Positions 26,401-41,400 of a stretch of 64,000 nucleotides of DNA are shown here, in pieces. The translations under genes and the position numbers were made by a program. Source of the DNA: Omphiscola glabra. Its lineage: Eukaryota; Mollusca; Gastropoda; Lymnaeidae. Positions within the stretch are counted from its first letter, which is position 1; every line of letters starts with the position of its first letter. Location: NCBI GenBank assembly GCA_964017045.1, contig OZ024794.1, positions 21,377,316-21,441,315 of the forward strand. Direction: 5' to 3'. The notes under the pieces are model-generated. The model did no database searches. It was not told the origin of the DNA and saw only the letters and a list, made by a program, of their open reading frames with translations.

Positions 26401-29400
26401 CATAACTGTGGTAAGGAGATAGTTTTGATAATCATCTATTTCAGAAAAGATGATGTCTGACAGTACTGATAAAATTACCAATGACAAAAAGCTAGCCATT
26501 TTTTTTAAAATTCCTGTTCTTATAGGGATTAAAATTGTGAACTTTGAGGTCCAAACTTTGAGAATACCTTACTAAAGAGCTAATCCATCCAGTGTAGTAA
26601 GGAAATGATACAACAGTTAACTTACGTGAAGAACAGCTGTTGCTCTACAGCACACCTCCACAAGTATTTGGCAGCAGCAGCTGTTAAACATTTAAATCCA
26701 ACTGCTTGATGTTTCTGTTGGATACATTTTTGAAAACTGAATGTCTAACATTGAATTTACACCTTTTTGAAAATTTCATTAAAATAATGGATTTCAACCA
26801 CTTGTGTCCCTTAAATGAAGATGTTATTTCTTTTAAAAAAAAAGTAAAATGCTATAGATAATCAAAAGATTTTAAGCACAACATTGTCATGTAAGTATTT
26901 ATTAACTTCCATTTGATTATTAATTAAATATTCTTTAATACCATTTTATTTAATTTAATGAGAAAATAGCATTTTTTAAAATAATCATTAAAAAAATAGC
27001 TCTCATTTTTTATTAAATAAATTTTTAAAATGAATGAAAAAAAAAATTAACCATTACCAAATACTACTTTCTAAGATGATAAATTCATACTTTGCAAATA
27101 ATACCCCCAAAAATATCCCTAAAGTAGAATATTAGAAATAAAAATAATTAGCCTCTCCTTTGTTTTTAGCCATGTTTAAATCAAAATACACTGCAGTGGG
27201 TCCCCACCGCAAAATTAACAGTTCTCACAATGAATGCGGACATTCTTCCAAAAATGACGCCCATAAAAACTGCAACTTATCTAAACTGCGTGTGAATTTT
27301 TTTGTGAAAACACGCAAGCATACTGATGGCTCATTCTGAGCAAAACTGAAGGGGAACAAGATAAGTGTCATTCTTGTAAGGGTGTGGTTGTGGGTATGCA
27401 TGGTTGTTAGCATGTTTATGTTGTGCTATGTATATTTTATGTTTGGATAAATGGGCGAACTATTTTATTCTGCGTTTTATTTATTTGTTTTGGATCGTCA
27501 GGTGGTCCTAGAAAATATCTATAAATAAAAAGATCTCGGTCAGGTATATTGATAGATATCAATACTTTTGTGTAAAATTTTGTTTGTGTCAGGAACAAAT
27601 TTAACATTTTTTTAGAATGGGACCCAATGAGAAATCAGGATCCGAATAATTTAGGCCCAACACAATGAACATTGTTCCAGAATGGATTAGGTTCATTATG
27701 TGGTGACCCACTGTGATATTAAACACTGATTATGGTCTATCTCAATTTTTCATAATTCAAAATTTTCAACAATCATAATGTGACAATATTTTCATGCTTT
27801 AATTGCTTCATGTTATAATATGCCTATAATAAGATTGATGCAACTTATTTGGCTCAGGACTCTAACAAAAAAAAAAAGAAGCTTTATTTTGAGATAATTA
27901 TTTTTAATAAATATTTAAAATTTTAAAATCTCTAATCACCTTCTTCCTCTAGAAACAAGGAAGCATTAAAGAAGAAAAATAAGAATTCAAAGTTCACAAC
28001 AGATACACATGCATTTAAACTTTACATTCAGGAAGATTAAAACATTTCTTATGCAACTCATGCGTGAAAATGTCTAGCCCAAAAGTTCTATCCAATTTAA
28101 GACAAACAGCATCTCATTAATTTGGATAAAATTTACACTAACTATAATAAAGGTCCATATGTGTTAGTCTCTAAACATGCTAAATAATAATAAGTTCAAT
28201 AAGTATGGCGTGCATGGACCAATAACATCTCTAAAAGTTAAATTCTCTCTAAATTTAAGTCTACATCATTTAAATCAGTGGTTCTCAACCTTTTTTTTGC
28301 AACCCTTTCAGGGATCGCCTGACAATTTGTACACAAATAAATATTGTTAAGTCATTTACAATCAATACCCATCCCTTTAAAGTCTCAACAGGTGTTTCTC
28401 AATTTCTAAGAACAATCCTTGTGTGTCGCCACAAAATTGCAAATGTTATCAAAGGTTGAGAAATGCTGATTGAAATAAACAAAGCACAAAAACAATATTC
28501 TGTGGTCATGGTAGATATTTAAACAAGCCAGCATAACTCCATGTAATCCTATTGAGATAGAGAACCAAACAAAATTAAGAATTTCTTAAAAACACCAAAG
28601 GACAAGGAAATCTAAAAAAAAAAAAAAAGTGTACTCAAATATGTTTTTGAAGAAGTATTAAAAAATTATTTATTTGGACTTGTTCACTAGTGACCAAATA
28701 ATAATAAAAAAAATTGTGTATGGTGGAAATCTAAAAAAAACAATATTAATTTTACTAACAAAATCTATCATACACCCAATATATAATGCAAATAATATTC
28801 AATTGTGGGAGTTCAAAGAAAGATAAAAAGCCATTTGTAGCTTTTAATATTTATATCATGTGTTACTTTAACAGCTCTGAAGCACAAGTGAACCTGTAAA
28901 GATAGCATGACTAATTTCATTTAATTGTTTTATAAACATTCAGAGATGCCTTTACATTGCATTTTCAAATATACTGCATCTCAAGATTTAGAAAAAAAAC
29001 AATAATAATAAGTTCAAATGAAATACGACTGGTAATAGCAAAACAACACTATGAAAGACCCATTCACATGGAAGTTCAAAATTATTTTACTTTGGATTTG
29101 AGCTCTATATTTAGTGTGATATACCAACTATTATGGCTAAAAACTCCCTAGACAACTCCATACTAAACTTCTAAATTAGGGCACCTTGTGAGCTCTCTAC
29201 CGTGTTAAAATTTATGAAAGAGCAAAATCGAAGCAACCTCTGAAGTCTCTATAACCATTACCGGCTTTCTAAGGAATATTCTAGAGAATATTTTATAATA
29301 GAGAAATCATATTAAATTGCCTAGAAAGAAATGTTCTATTAATAAAATACACAAAAATGAAAAACCGCTCCTAAAATGTCATAGGATAAGGCAAACATTT

Positions 29401-32400
29401 TAAGTAGTAAAAAATGTAGCACACTCCTTGCTGGCAAGCTTATTTAAAAGTTTGCAAACAAATTCTAGTAGTAATCTTTAACTATTTTGTTTGGGGCAAA
29501 GTAGCATTACTGACTTAAAATCATGATTCACTAAACATAGTTTTGAAAACACTAAAATGAGCTTTCTATTACCAACAGCATAAGTTAACAATATAAAATA
29601 TCCTGTCATAGTCAAAACTCTGGTTGCCATTTCTTAAACTTTGGCATCCACTCAATATCAATTTTAGCTGATCTTCGGTACTTCTATATTCACAAAACCT
29701 TTTGCCTCAATGTCAGAAAATAGATCAATCTCCCAAAGTAGAATTTTAATTACCCATAAATTCTCCTTAATGCAAAAAATAGTGTGTGATAATGATAAAA
29801 AAATAGTCAAGACTAAGAGAAGCATTTTATCTTATAATAGTTCCACAAGCATAATTTTAAATTGTTATGACAGCCGTACATCTTTGAAAGTGGGTGAACT
29901 CTACAACATTTGTATTTGAATTTCCAGATGGAACAACCAATAATGATATGTGAAACAATGAACACAAACTATCTGTGTCTCTGAAGAAACATCACACAGA
30001 GACTTTACAGTCTTCAGCTCATTTGTAAACTCCATTTACATTCAAAGCCCTTTGCTAAGTGTATATGAATTGTAACAATAACAGCATCTGAACTTTGGTC
30101 ATCACAGCGCCAGCCTAACCTAAACATACAGTCTTTCAGGACAGGCAAAAACAACCCCCCCCCCCTGCCTCCTCCATATCCAAAAAACAATATCTGCAAA
30201 TTGTGCTTCCCCTTCTGGAAATCAACAATAATTGCCTGCTTTTTTCTTTCTATACACTAATAACTAAAGAAAGTTTCCTCACACCAAGGAATAAATTCTG
30301 TACCCAATGTGGAGCTATAAACCTTCCCCTCTTCAGATATAGGACCAGCAATAGCTCAACATCTGTACTATAATCAGTACACCAAAGTTATTTTCATTGC
30401 ATGGCCAGCATTTATTCTCAGGTTAAAACACAAGTAGAACATACACAAATTAAATAAAATCAATCATGAACTGGAATATAGTGTTAATTCAGTATTCATT
30501 TACCAATACTTTAGCAATATCATTAATAGTAAAAACATAAATGAATGTGCAAAAACTGAAAGCATAACAAGAAAGGTTGAAACCTATAATTAGGAACAGA
30601 CAAATGTATGTGTGAAAGAAGAACTCCATGTGAAGGTTTGCACCTCTAAAAATGAATAGCTCTACAATGAAATATGAATATTTTAGTATATAATCATCCT
30701 TTGATTTTTTTTACAAAGAAAAATCTACACATTTGTTCTGCTTTATTTCCTTTAGCATATTTAAATTTAATAATATATCAATGATTTTAATTTAATTAAA
30801 ACTAAAATTCTTGAAAATTAATATCTTTAATGACAACCAAATATTACAGACATGCAGAATGCTTTAAAACTGATCCTCGTAAAAATAATATGGTCATTTT
30901 TGTCAAGTGTGTTTGTTATCAGCAAAATGTGGAACTCATGCAGACAAAATAAGTCATATGCAATGACAATTAATTGTTTTCACTACTTTTATGAGTTGTT
31001 TCTTTTTAAACTACTAATACCAAGGCATATGCAACTTTAAGGAATTTAACACTTAAAATGAAACAACTTTTAATTTTTAGAAAATGGGTTTAATAACATG
31101 TCCCTTTATTAATCTGGTAAGTCAATTTTAATATTTATAGGGGTCAGTACAATTTTATACAACACCCCAATCAACTTTTTAAATTAACAAACATGCAAAT
31201 TTACACATTTCCATTGCAAAATTCAAAAATGCAGATACATGCAAAATATTCAATAATATACCACACAAAAATAAGATTGTGGGTGATATTTTTCTTACCG
31301 CCGTGATACTGATTTCCTGTGGCAAACATTGATCAAAAATTGGAAAATTTGAACGATATAAGGGAAATGAATTCTAATTTCCCAGCATGATTTATTGTAG
31401 AACTGAAAACTAAGTCTCAATTCTTTTAAAGGTATTTCTTACTCAGTTACTCACTACCAAACTTATTCTCACATATCATCCTCACGCTCTCATAGCCAAA
31501 CAAGATTGACTTAAGAACTGTGCCATTCTCCTCTCCAACCCCGACACGCACATTTCCTCTTCCATGCCTCACATGACAAGATATAAAATCTGCAAATCTC
31601 CTTGCACAAAGTCGCATCGCCGCTGCCCCCTCTCACTTTAGGACAAAGCCATGTGAATGCAACTGATGCGAAACTTGCCCTTTAGTCCTCCAGACTTAAC
31701 ACACCTAAGGGTAGTTTTCAGATAAGGGATGGTTTCCTTTGTACTAGCTGCAGTGTTGTCTACGCCATTATTTGTGTCCACTGCCAGAGCTAGGTGAGAC
31801 TGAACAGCACCTCTCAGAAAATTGTAATGAACACTTTCAAAATATTATCCCACATCAAAACACATCAATAGAAGCAGCCCAAAGGGCTCAGGGGATATGC
31901 CGTCACCGCCATTGTGTCTTGTACAAACATGTTAAACCGGGTGAACTTGGAAAATTGATTCAGACTTATTGGACCTTTGACATCACATGGCATAAATGTC
32001 TTGTTTTCATTCACTTTTTAAACATTTCTCTGTCCTTTCCTTGTTACGACCAATCATAATGGAAACTCTTCCATTGTCCCATTTTGCCTGTATTAACGCT
32101 CTCACCTACTAATGCTCTATCACATTTCTCTTGCCTCTCGGATACTATATTGCAGCTAAATGTTTATTTTTTAAATTCAATATTGTTTTTACTGTTGTTT
32201 GTTTGCTGAAGAAGGCTTTTTGCTGAACCGTTTGTTGTTTGTTGCATCCTTTTTTCAGGTTTCACCATACTTTGTTTTGCCTATTTCCCCAAATTTACTT
32301 AGAAGAAGTTCTTTTAACCAGCAGAATTTGGCTAGTATGTTCACATATGCTGCTCTATACGTTTGGTTAGTATGTTCACATATGCTGGTCTTTAAGTTTT

Positions 32401-35400
32401 AATCAGCATTCTACCTCAAGCCATTTCCAAAAATAAGATTATTCCTCTCATTATAATTCAATATATGCAGTTTTTTCTTCTTTTCTAATGTTCAAACATA
32501 AATCTCACAATTATGAAACTCATGCATTACAGGTTTAAATGTTGAAATGGCAGTTGTATGTAATAGCCTTGAACGTAGTGTAATTAGTGATGCAGGCAGA
32601 CCTGTTTACCCTCAAACTCCTAAAGTCGTACAATATTGCTATCGCCTAAAAATCGTACAATACAGTATCTTAATAGTAAATAAATTAACATATTATATCA
32701 TATATAACTACTCGCATCATGTGTTGAGTTTTTAAAAAAAAACAAAAAACAACCTATAAATTAAATTTAAGTAACTTGAAATTTATTTTCTATGGAAAGC
32801 TGTTAAAAAAAAAAAAATCAATACCCAATATGCCTACTTCCTGTTAACAAATTACAAACTGACAACTATCACAAGCTGTAAATGGGTGAAAAGAAGAGGG
32901 GGTATTATAAGAGGGTCAATATGCATTTGTTTTTGTTTTGTTGTTATACAGCTGTTCTTTATTACATAAATGTATGTTATTGTAATGTCACGATGATGTC
33001 TCTTTTGCTAATATTTTTATGTACAGCATGGGGAACGCAGCCCTAGTCTGGGGTACTGCGCTATATAAGATCACCACTAATAAAAATAATAATAATATTT
33101 AAAGTTTTACAGCTGTTTTGTGCATTCTAAAAATAGATTTTAGAGTCCCTCTCAGATCCTTTAAAAATGTAGAAATCTACAGTTGAGAATGTAGTTCTCT
33201 AGTTTACTCTTTTTCTCCACTTGCCATGCTTCAGCCATAAGAAATAATTATGTCATAAACTTATGCCATAAAGCATCATAGCAAACAAACACTAGGAGGG
33301 GCAATCTGTATGGTACAAATGCAAAAAGTCATCATTTTCTACCCCCACCCCATTATGTACCCACTGGAGTTACTACAATTTGCAGTTACTAGATGGCGCT
33401 TTGTGATTAACATGTGTTATCTTTATTTTTACCCAACTCTTTATTTATTTGCTATTTTGAAGTTTACTTGCTGCTCTAATTTAACACAGGGAGACTAGTG
33501 AAAATCAAAAATAATATGACATCATCACTATCAATACGAAAATGTGGCGGTGTTCTTAGACACCCCCCCCCCCCACTCACCCGAACGCAAAATCTTCTAA
33601 ATCAACATCACTTCATTCCCCTCTCAGGGCAGACATAATATAATTATAGATTGTCCCCAACCAATCATATTTCAAATTAAAATTAAAACTAAAAACTGAA
33701 AATGTTCTTTTTAATTATTATATTTTTTTTCGGAAATAAACTACCAGGATGTGTATATTTTTAACCCAGTTTCTCAAATTGTAGTTCTGTCATATCTTGG
33801 CATAGAATCATAAAAGACATCTAAAAATTGTAATTGTCTGCCAAAAAATCACAAGAGTAAACAGGTCTGTGCAGGTAAATGGAGTTCGTGGCTGATCAGT
33901 GATACAAGGGATCACATATGGGTTGATCAATGTTTTTAAACAACTTTAGAAGCTGCTACTCATAAACTTATTTAGATTAGGTGGCGCCTTTTCAGAAAAA
34001 CGTGTATAGTAAAAGAAGTTGAAACATGTTTCCATAACTTTAAAAATTTAAAAAACTTGCTAGGCTACTATTAAACCATTCCACCCCTAACAGTAATTTT
34101 TTCATAGTAATAAAGGGTAAACACCCTCCCTAACTCCCACATGCTACTGCATAACTCAGCATTTTCCCCCTCTCGCTGTATTGTTCTCATTCTGGGTTCT
34201 TAACAGCCTGACTTCTCATACAACAGAACTGCTTCTTTTGCGAGAACATAACTTTCTGTTTTCAGAAATCTCAATGCTTCCGTAAAAATAAAGCTTTCCA
34301 AGCTCATGCAATGTTTACTGTATATAGACTAGCAATGTTAGATAATGAAACAATTGAAATGGTCAATGTAGAACGTGTAGAAAGTATTGTAGAAAGTGAT
34401 ATTGATGATCTTATCCTTATAGTCAAATATATATTTGAAAGAGACTTAAATATTTTACCGGTAAAATAGAAGATAATGTTAGCTGCAAGCGAGGGTGACC
34501 AACCACAATAATGTGCTCTGAACTTGTACAGAATGTACCGCTAATCAAGTTTAAATATTATAAATGACATGTTTTTTTTTAAATAACCTTAATTTTATTC
34601 ATGATTATTAAACTTTTTTTTATGCTTAATTTTTTTGTTACATTTGATTTATAAATTATTTCTTTTTAAAAATAAATAACATGTACCTTTCTTAAGTTTA
34701 TATCAAAAGTAGATTAGGCAGGACTGAACTAATAATTAACGAATGATAGATATCATAAACAGCTATTTAATCTTAATAATATATGATAATTTTAGAATAG
34801 TATATTAAATGTATAAAGCAACTACAGTGCACACCAAAACCAAATAAAAATAGCATATTTCCCTTTTTCATTATTGGAGAGAGAAAAAAAATCCTACAAA
34901 TAAGCATAAATTTAGCTTTCAAGAAATGAGAAATTAAATTGTCAGTTTTTTTCTCACCTTTTTAGAACTAGTTGTATCTTCATCCTGAAAAAATGTCAAA
35001 AGATATGTCTCCTCCACATATGTGAATGGCTAAGCTTATAATATATTTGATATTCAGACCTGATAAAATGGTGGGTCTTATTTTACCTGTAGGTAACACA
35101 CAGCTAGGATAAAGTGAACTTTTAAAAAATGTGCTTCACATTCTAGACAAAAAGATGATTTTAGGATAACTTTTAAGTATCTATATATTTATTAAGCTAG
35201 AAATATATTATAATAAAGATAGTGGAGCAAATTGCTTTTTACTCCAGAATTTACTCAAAAATATTAATATAATGGGAGATATTCTCATAATTTAAGTTGA
35301 AAATAAAGGCTTTAAGCTTACCTCTGAACCACTGTGATTAATAATGAACATTTTCCCTTCATATGCAATTCTTCTTATTTGGTTCCTGAAATTTTAATGT

Positions 35401-38400
35401 TAACGATCTCTAATTTAGCAATTTAAAATTTAGAAGATAGTATCTGTGGCTTTAGAATTTTATCTGAAAACCATGATCAAATATAAATTATTTTATATTT
35501 TAGATCACAAACAAGGATACATTTATTTCTCTATCAATATAAAAAAAAAAAGAGACAAATTATTTTACAATCCCTTTTCACCCCAAAAACAACTCGATAC
35601 CTTCATATTTAAATATATAGCCTTAATTTATGCCTAAAGAGCTTTTGTAAATACATTTGTTGTCAAAATTAAAGAAGGATTTTTCAAATGCAAAATTTTT
35701 ATGGAACCTTGATGTTTTTTTTTTTTAAGCTCACTGTAACCATGTAATTTCATACAAATTCCACCAATATTAAACATAGTGACTGAACATTTGTTTGTAT
35801 TCGTTCCACATATTAGGACATAAATGTATTTCATTAAAAAAGGGGTTGATTTGCTAGGCATGCCTTAACTTGTGTAGTCTAACTAAGAGGAAATAATCAC
35901 ATCACGGTAAAATGATCTTCAAAATGTTGATAAACTAAAAAAACAAAGACAAGACTTAAGTTCAATAGTATGCAGATTTCTTCATCAAGAAAATGAGAAA
36001 ATCTTGTTACTGAGCATATTTCATCATAAAGTTTAATATTCTTTATTAACCAAAAAGGGCACAAACTGCCCCATTGTATACAAAGATAAAGAAAATATTG
36101 GCGCTAAGCACTGCTCAACTAACACAGACTTGTTTTTGCTTTATTTGCACTCTAAAAACACAAACAATGCTGCAAATTTTAAAGAAAATAAATGTATGGG
36201 GGGTTTTAGGATTACTACATTACAGAGTATAAAATGATGATTGAAAAGGAACCCTAGATAGTGGACTGTAATGTAAACTAAGTCAGAAATCCCCAATACA
36301 TTTGCATAATAATTACTAAAAGAGAAAAAGTGTCTTTTTTCAGCAAAGAAAAAAAAACTATGAAGAGTCAATAGATTATAAAGAAACAGTAAAAAAAAAA
36401 AAGGTGTAATATTTGAGTACAATTTCATATTTTATCATTTTTTGGTGAAAGAAATGAAAGATAAACTGACCATTTGAAGAGTTGGGTTCTCCTGCTTCCT
36501 CTGAAGGTCATTATGCCTAAATGTGTGACTCCTAGATAAAGAGGATCTCCCCTTTGATCCTAAAAATAAATAACATATTTGGAAATCTTACTTACTGAAT
36601 ACATCTTTTCATACTTAAAAAAACAACACATTCATTTTATCATAAAAAAGCATTAGTATGTCAATGGTTTTACCTTAACTTGGTGTGGATCGACCCCGTA
36701 CGTATCCATGCTTGCAGCCTTTCTGAGGAAGTTTGCCTCACATTCAGATGGAACTTCTCCTCTGAAAAAAAAAGAAGCTTTATATAACTAAAAAGTAACT
36801 TCATAAGTATGTGCTGTAAATAACAAGCGAACTCAATAATTAATCATCATCTTGTGAAATGTTCTTCACTATACATGATGACAGTTAAGATGAACTTAGT
36901 CAACATTAAAAGCAACAGAAATTGGAAAAGTACACAAATAATAAAAAATAAATAATATACTTACGCCAAGGCTCTATGGGCCTCCATGATTTTTTCTTCA
37001 TGCTTAGGTGTTTGCTTGGGTAACATCTTGAACTCTGACACATAACCTGGTAAATGGTCTTGAGGGTCATAGTCACCAACCTCAGCTGTAATAGATAGGG
37101 TTTTTTTGGTGGTTTTTTATAATAACAAATTAATAATTTTAAAGAGAGTAACAGCAAAACAAATGCTACAGAACTACTTTGACCTTTTATAGCATTGGGC
37201 ATATTGAGGAAGAGGTGTATAGAAAGGCTGGTAGAAAATAGAAAAAATGTGGGTGGGGGGTGTGTTGGATCAAAGAATTGGTAAAATGCAGGTGGTGTGT
37301 GAATAATACTCATAGATAAAAGTGCAATCAGTGTAACAGAAAATGAAGAATTACTAATTTATAGGTTTCCATGGCAGACCTATTATTCCATCTGTTATGT
37401 AGGTGTCATGTTTACATCATCTTTCCTGTGTACAAACTTTAGCTGACCCCAAGTTTGCAGCATGTTTTGGGTGTGGCTAATTAAAAATAGTCTCCCTTGA
37501 CCTTGTTCACAAATAATTACAGTCTATTGCCTTTATTTTTAGAATCCTTTAGAATATGCTAGATTAGTCGAGGTGCTTATACAATGTGTAAGCCCTTTCT
37601 AGAAAAGTCAGTCAAACAGACTATAAATATGCATAGAAGAGATATTTGCTATCACGATTACGATAGAGATTTGCTATACAAGACAGAGATTTGTTTACTA
37701 ACATTTGCCATGTGTGTGTGTGTATGTTCCTATTTTCAACATTGTACCTTTTACAACATTGGATCTTCTTCAACATTGAACATTAGAAGCCATCATTATA
37801 CTGTAAGTCAATAGCTTTGAGTTTTTATTCTTTACTTTATTTTGTGATTTTAAATTAACTTAATAAAATTATTAATTGTAATTAGCCTTAGTTTGGGTAT
37901 TGTTTCTTTATTATTGTATATAATTTATGGTATTGTCTTTTGTTGTGTACTGTTTTTCAACGAGCCATATACTTAAATAAGAGATTAAATTCTCTATATT
38001 GATAACAGTATGTAAAAAAATCACTATGAGTGATGGTCTTAAAACGGATAGTTACAATTCTGGTTTAGGGGCTATTTAGTTAGTTAAGGGGAGATGAGGA
38101 AACAGAATTTTGGAGGAAAGATTGAAGTCATCAGAGGAAAATAATTCAATGTTAGATCAAACAATCAAGATGTGTCCAAGAATAGCAGTTTGACTAATTT
38201 CTGTGTAATCACAGGGATATCAGATTGTGGTATGCGACAAAAGGAACATGCAATGCTGGGAAAATAGCAATCTTTTTGTGGAGATTGATGACCAGTCTAC
38301 TGCCCTCACCAGTGCTTTTGAATAAACCTTGCAGTTAGATCAACGAAATATTGCCATTTTGGCTAAGTGTAAACTAAGTTTCAAGAGTCAAAAAGCTTTT

Positions 38401-41400
38401 CAGAAAATCTGTGTGAGTAGTGACTGTATATCCTGGTCTAACCACTGCATTAAATAAGTATTTAAGGAAAATGACAGTATTTTGTAGTGCAAGTGGTCTG
38501 AATTTATTCCAGGAATAGTCACTCTTAATAACTCTACATTCTCCAAATGAATAACAGAGGGGGCATTAAACTATTGACAGCACTCCTTGACCAAGAGTGG
38601 TGCATGGGGGTAAATAGGCACAAGACAATTTGTAATGACTTACACTGTATAATATAGGCTGCTAACTGGATGGATTCATCATGAGGACACAACAGCCGGC
38701 CATGGTGAAGGTCTCGACGTAATTGAAGAAACAAATAGTACCTATTTTAAAAAATTCATTAAAAAACTCAATGATATTTGTAAACTCTAGATAAGTTCAA
38801 TAGTTGCTAGTGATTAAATGATTAATATATTATAGATGTTAAATAATTAAAAATTTATTTTAAAAATTACTTAGCAACATTTGAGCCAGAAGACATTACA
38901 GAAGACTTTATTCATGATCTAAATAATTATTATAAAAATATATCAATTCCCCCTTGTATATCTGAACTACTGCCTAAAAGGGCAACCTTTAAAAAAAAAA
39001 AATGGAAAAAAGTACTATTAAAATAAAATTGATTTCCATTGCCAACCTTGTAATCTCTTCATGTAACTTCATTGGATCTTCAGGATAAAATTTGACCCGA
39101 AAACATAGAACCATTTTGAGAAGTCCTGAAATAAAAATTTAAAAATCATTTGTTTAGATACCAGAACAAAGTCGTGGTCTACTTTTTTATTTTACTCAGT
39201 AAATGTATTGAATTACAGTTGTATATAATCAGGATAGGAAACTGGCTATAGCTTGCAAATATACCATTTTCTCGGTTACAACTAACAAAAATCTATGGTC
39301 TGTATTATTATTATTATTCTGTAGAAGGTTTGAGAAACGATTACAATGCATAGTCCTGGAAGTATCAATGAAACAGGCTATATAAAGCCAAGAGATTGAG
39401 CGGCAGAAGGAGACAAGAGTTATTTTGAGCGTGTGCTATTGTTTAGCTATACCAGTCAGAGATTTGTTTACTGTGTGTGTGTAGATTCCTTTTCATCTTT
39501 GTACATTTTTACAACATTGTATCTTCTTCAAAATTGTACCGGTACAAGCCAAAAATTATTTTGTAAGTCAATAGCTTTAATTTTATTTCTTTTTGATTTT
39601 CTAATTTATAATTAACATAATAAAACTTATTAATTGTAATTAGCCCTGGTTTGAGTATCGTATTCTTTGTTATATGGTATCATCTTTTGTTGTGTACTGT
39701 TTTAGAACGAGCCATGTACTTAAATAAGAGATTAATTTCTCCATACTGATAACAGTACGTAGCTAATGGTTGTTGTATCGCAATTTGCTTCATTGCAATC
39801 TAGACACAACGCCAAAGAACATTCTGGGACAAGGTGCCCAACAAAAGGTTAAAAACAAGACTGGAAACAGAGCATCTCATTGAAAAGTTACACCACCTGA
39901 CAAGTGACATGTGGGGTTAGAAAAGCCTAATGGGGCATTATCTTGATGAACTTAGTGAATGAGTTGTGTTTTATTGATACAAAATTGTATTTTCATGAAG
40001 CATTTGAATTAATGATTTAAAAATTGTGCCCAAGACTCAATGATGCTACATTGGCAGCATTATTGTCTTTTAAAGAAAAAGCTATCAGTTAAAAATGCAG
40101 TGTAAAGATCCCTCAAGCATGTATTCATAAACATGGCTCTTACAGATATATCAAAATTAGTCATAGACCATGACCAAATAATTATATCCCCTTTCATGCA
40201 AAATGTGTCTAATTATTATAACTCTCAGCATTAATGTCAGAATACAACTTTTATTTGAAACAGCGATCCGTCATTGGTAATCATCATGAAATTGTTGATG
40301 TGAGATGAGGAAAATCATATTGAAGAGCAACAATAAATAATTCAGTAAATATTGATGTTCTATGTGTTTAAAAACTCGAACATTTCACATTTTATCCAAA
40401 AGCTAAATTAATGTTTTATGAATAGGAAATTATTAATTTGGTGGAATCAACTACAGCAAACAATTTAAAACTAAAATAAAAGCAAAATTTTGTTTAAGAG
40501 AAAGAAAATGACAGATGGTAAGTATTAAATGTATAATTTAATTTTTAAAAATTACATTCACAAGAAGGATTAACTTGTGCTATAACATTAAATATATAAA
40601 GAGTTGCTAGTCCAAGCCAGTCACGAATATAAAAATTAGTCATACTTGAACATAATTTCATTTGTCAATCCATATGAGGGATGATTCATTTTTAACTGAG
40701 AATAAAGAATTTTAACTAGTAATTCAAAATGAGTAATCTCCACTGATCTTTGCTAAATTCATCAAACCATAGTTTTAAAAAGGGTATACGAAGCAAAAAA
40801 TTTCCTCACCAGCCCCCCCCCCCCCAAGGAAAAAGATACAAACTGGACCTAAGACAGTTATTAAAGTTTGAGTTTAACAAGTCAATATGAATCATAGAAC
40901 AAAGTGGATAGTAAAAATTAAGGGACTTGGATCATTATAAGAAGAAAAACAAACCCAAACAAATCAGCATAAATACTCTAACATTAACTGATTAAAGTAA
41001 TTATCAGCTTGACCATGTTCTAGAGTTCTATCATTTCATTCAAATGATTTGAAATTTTCAAAAAAAATGTGATAACTGAGTCATTTTGTCTTAAATAGAG
41101 AAGTTCTTTTTAGTCAATAAGTTCAATGAATCACCATTCATCTGACAGCTCACACTTATTGTGTCACATTTTCTGCATAGCTCTTAAAGGCATCTGTGCA
41201 CACTATGGTAACAGCAGCTGGTATTAGGACAGATATTTCCCTATAGCTATGGCTTGATAAGTTTGTGTCAAAATCTGTCAATAGATCTGTTACTATATTT
41301 CATCCCTAAAATATGCAATATTTTGTGTATCTGTTAGATACAGTTAGGTCTATACAATGCTTTTTATGTTAATCTGTAATAAATTATGACAAAATAAGTA

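Noticed and set aside
27061..27080. 13-nt exon (AAAGTAGTATTTG, minus strand) between FERM exons 10 and 11
   Set aside because: It fits phase only if exon 11 starts at a later AG. Using the start at 26714 restores the conserved GFKC strand without it.
31298..31316. 18-nt exon with acceptor tttgccacag and donor gtaag on the minus strand
   Set aside because: Splice sites look good and it would keep the frame, but the F3 lobe is already complete without it and no homologous residues are expected there.
31772..32059. 95-codon plus-strand gene
   Set aside because: The frame overlaps the Penelope-like GIY-YIG remnant and owes its length to that; stops lie immediately upstream in the element's frame.
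38016..39454. LTR retroelement body between two LTR-like repeats
   Set aside because: The interval contains two genuine FERM exons and no retroelement coding sequence.
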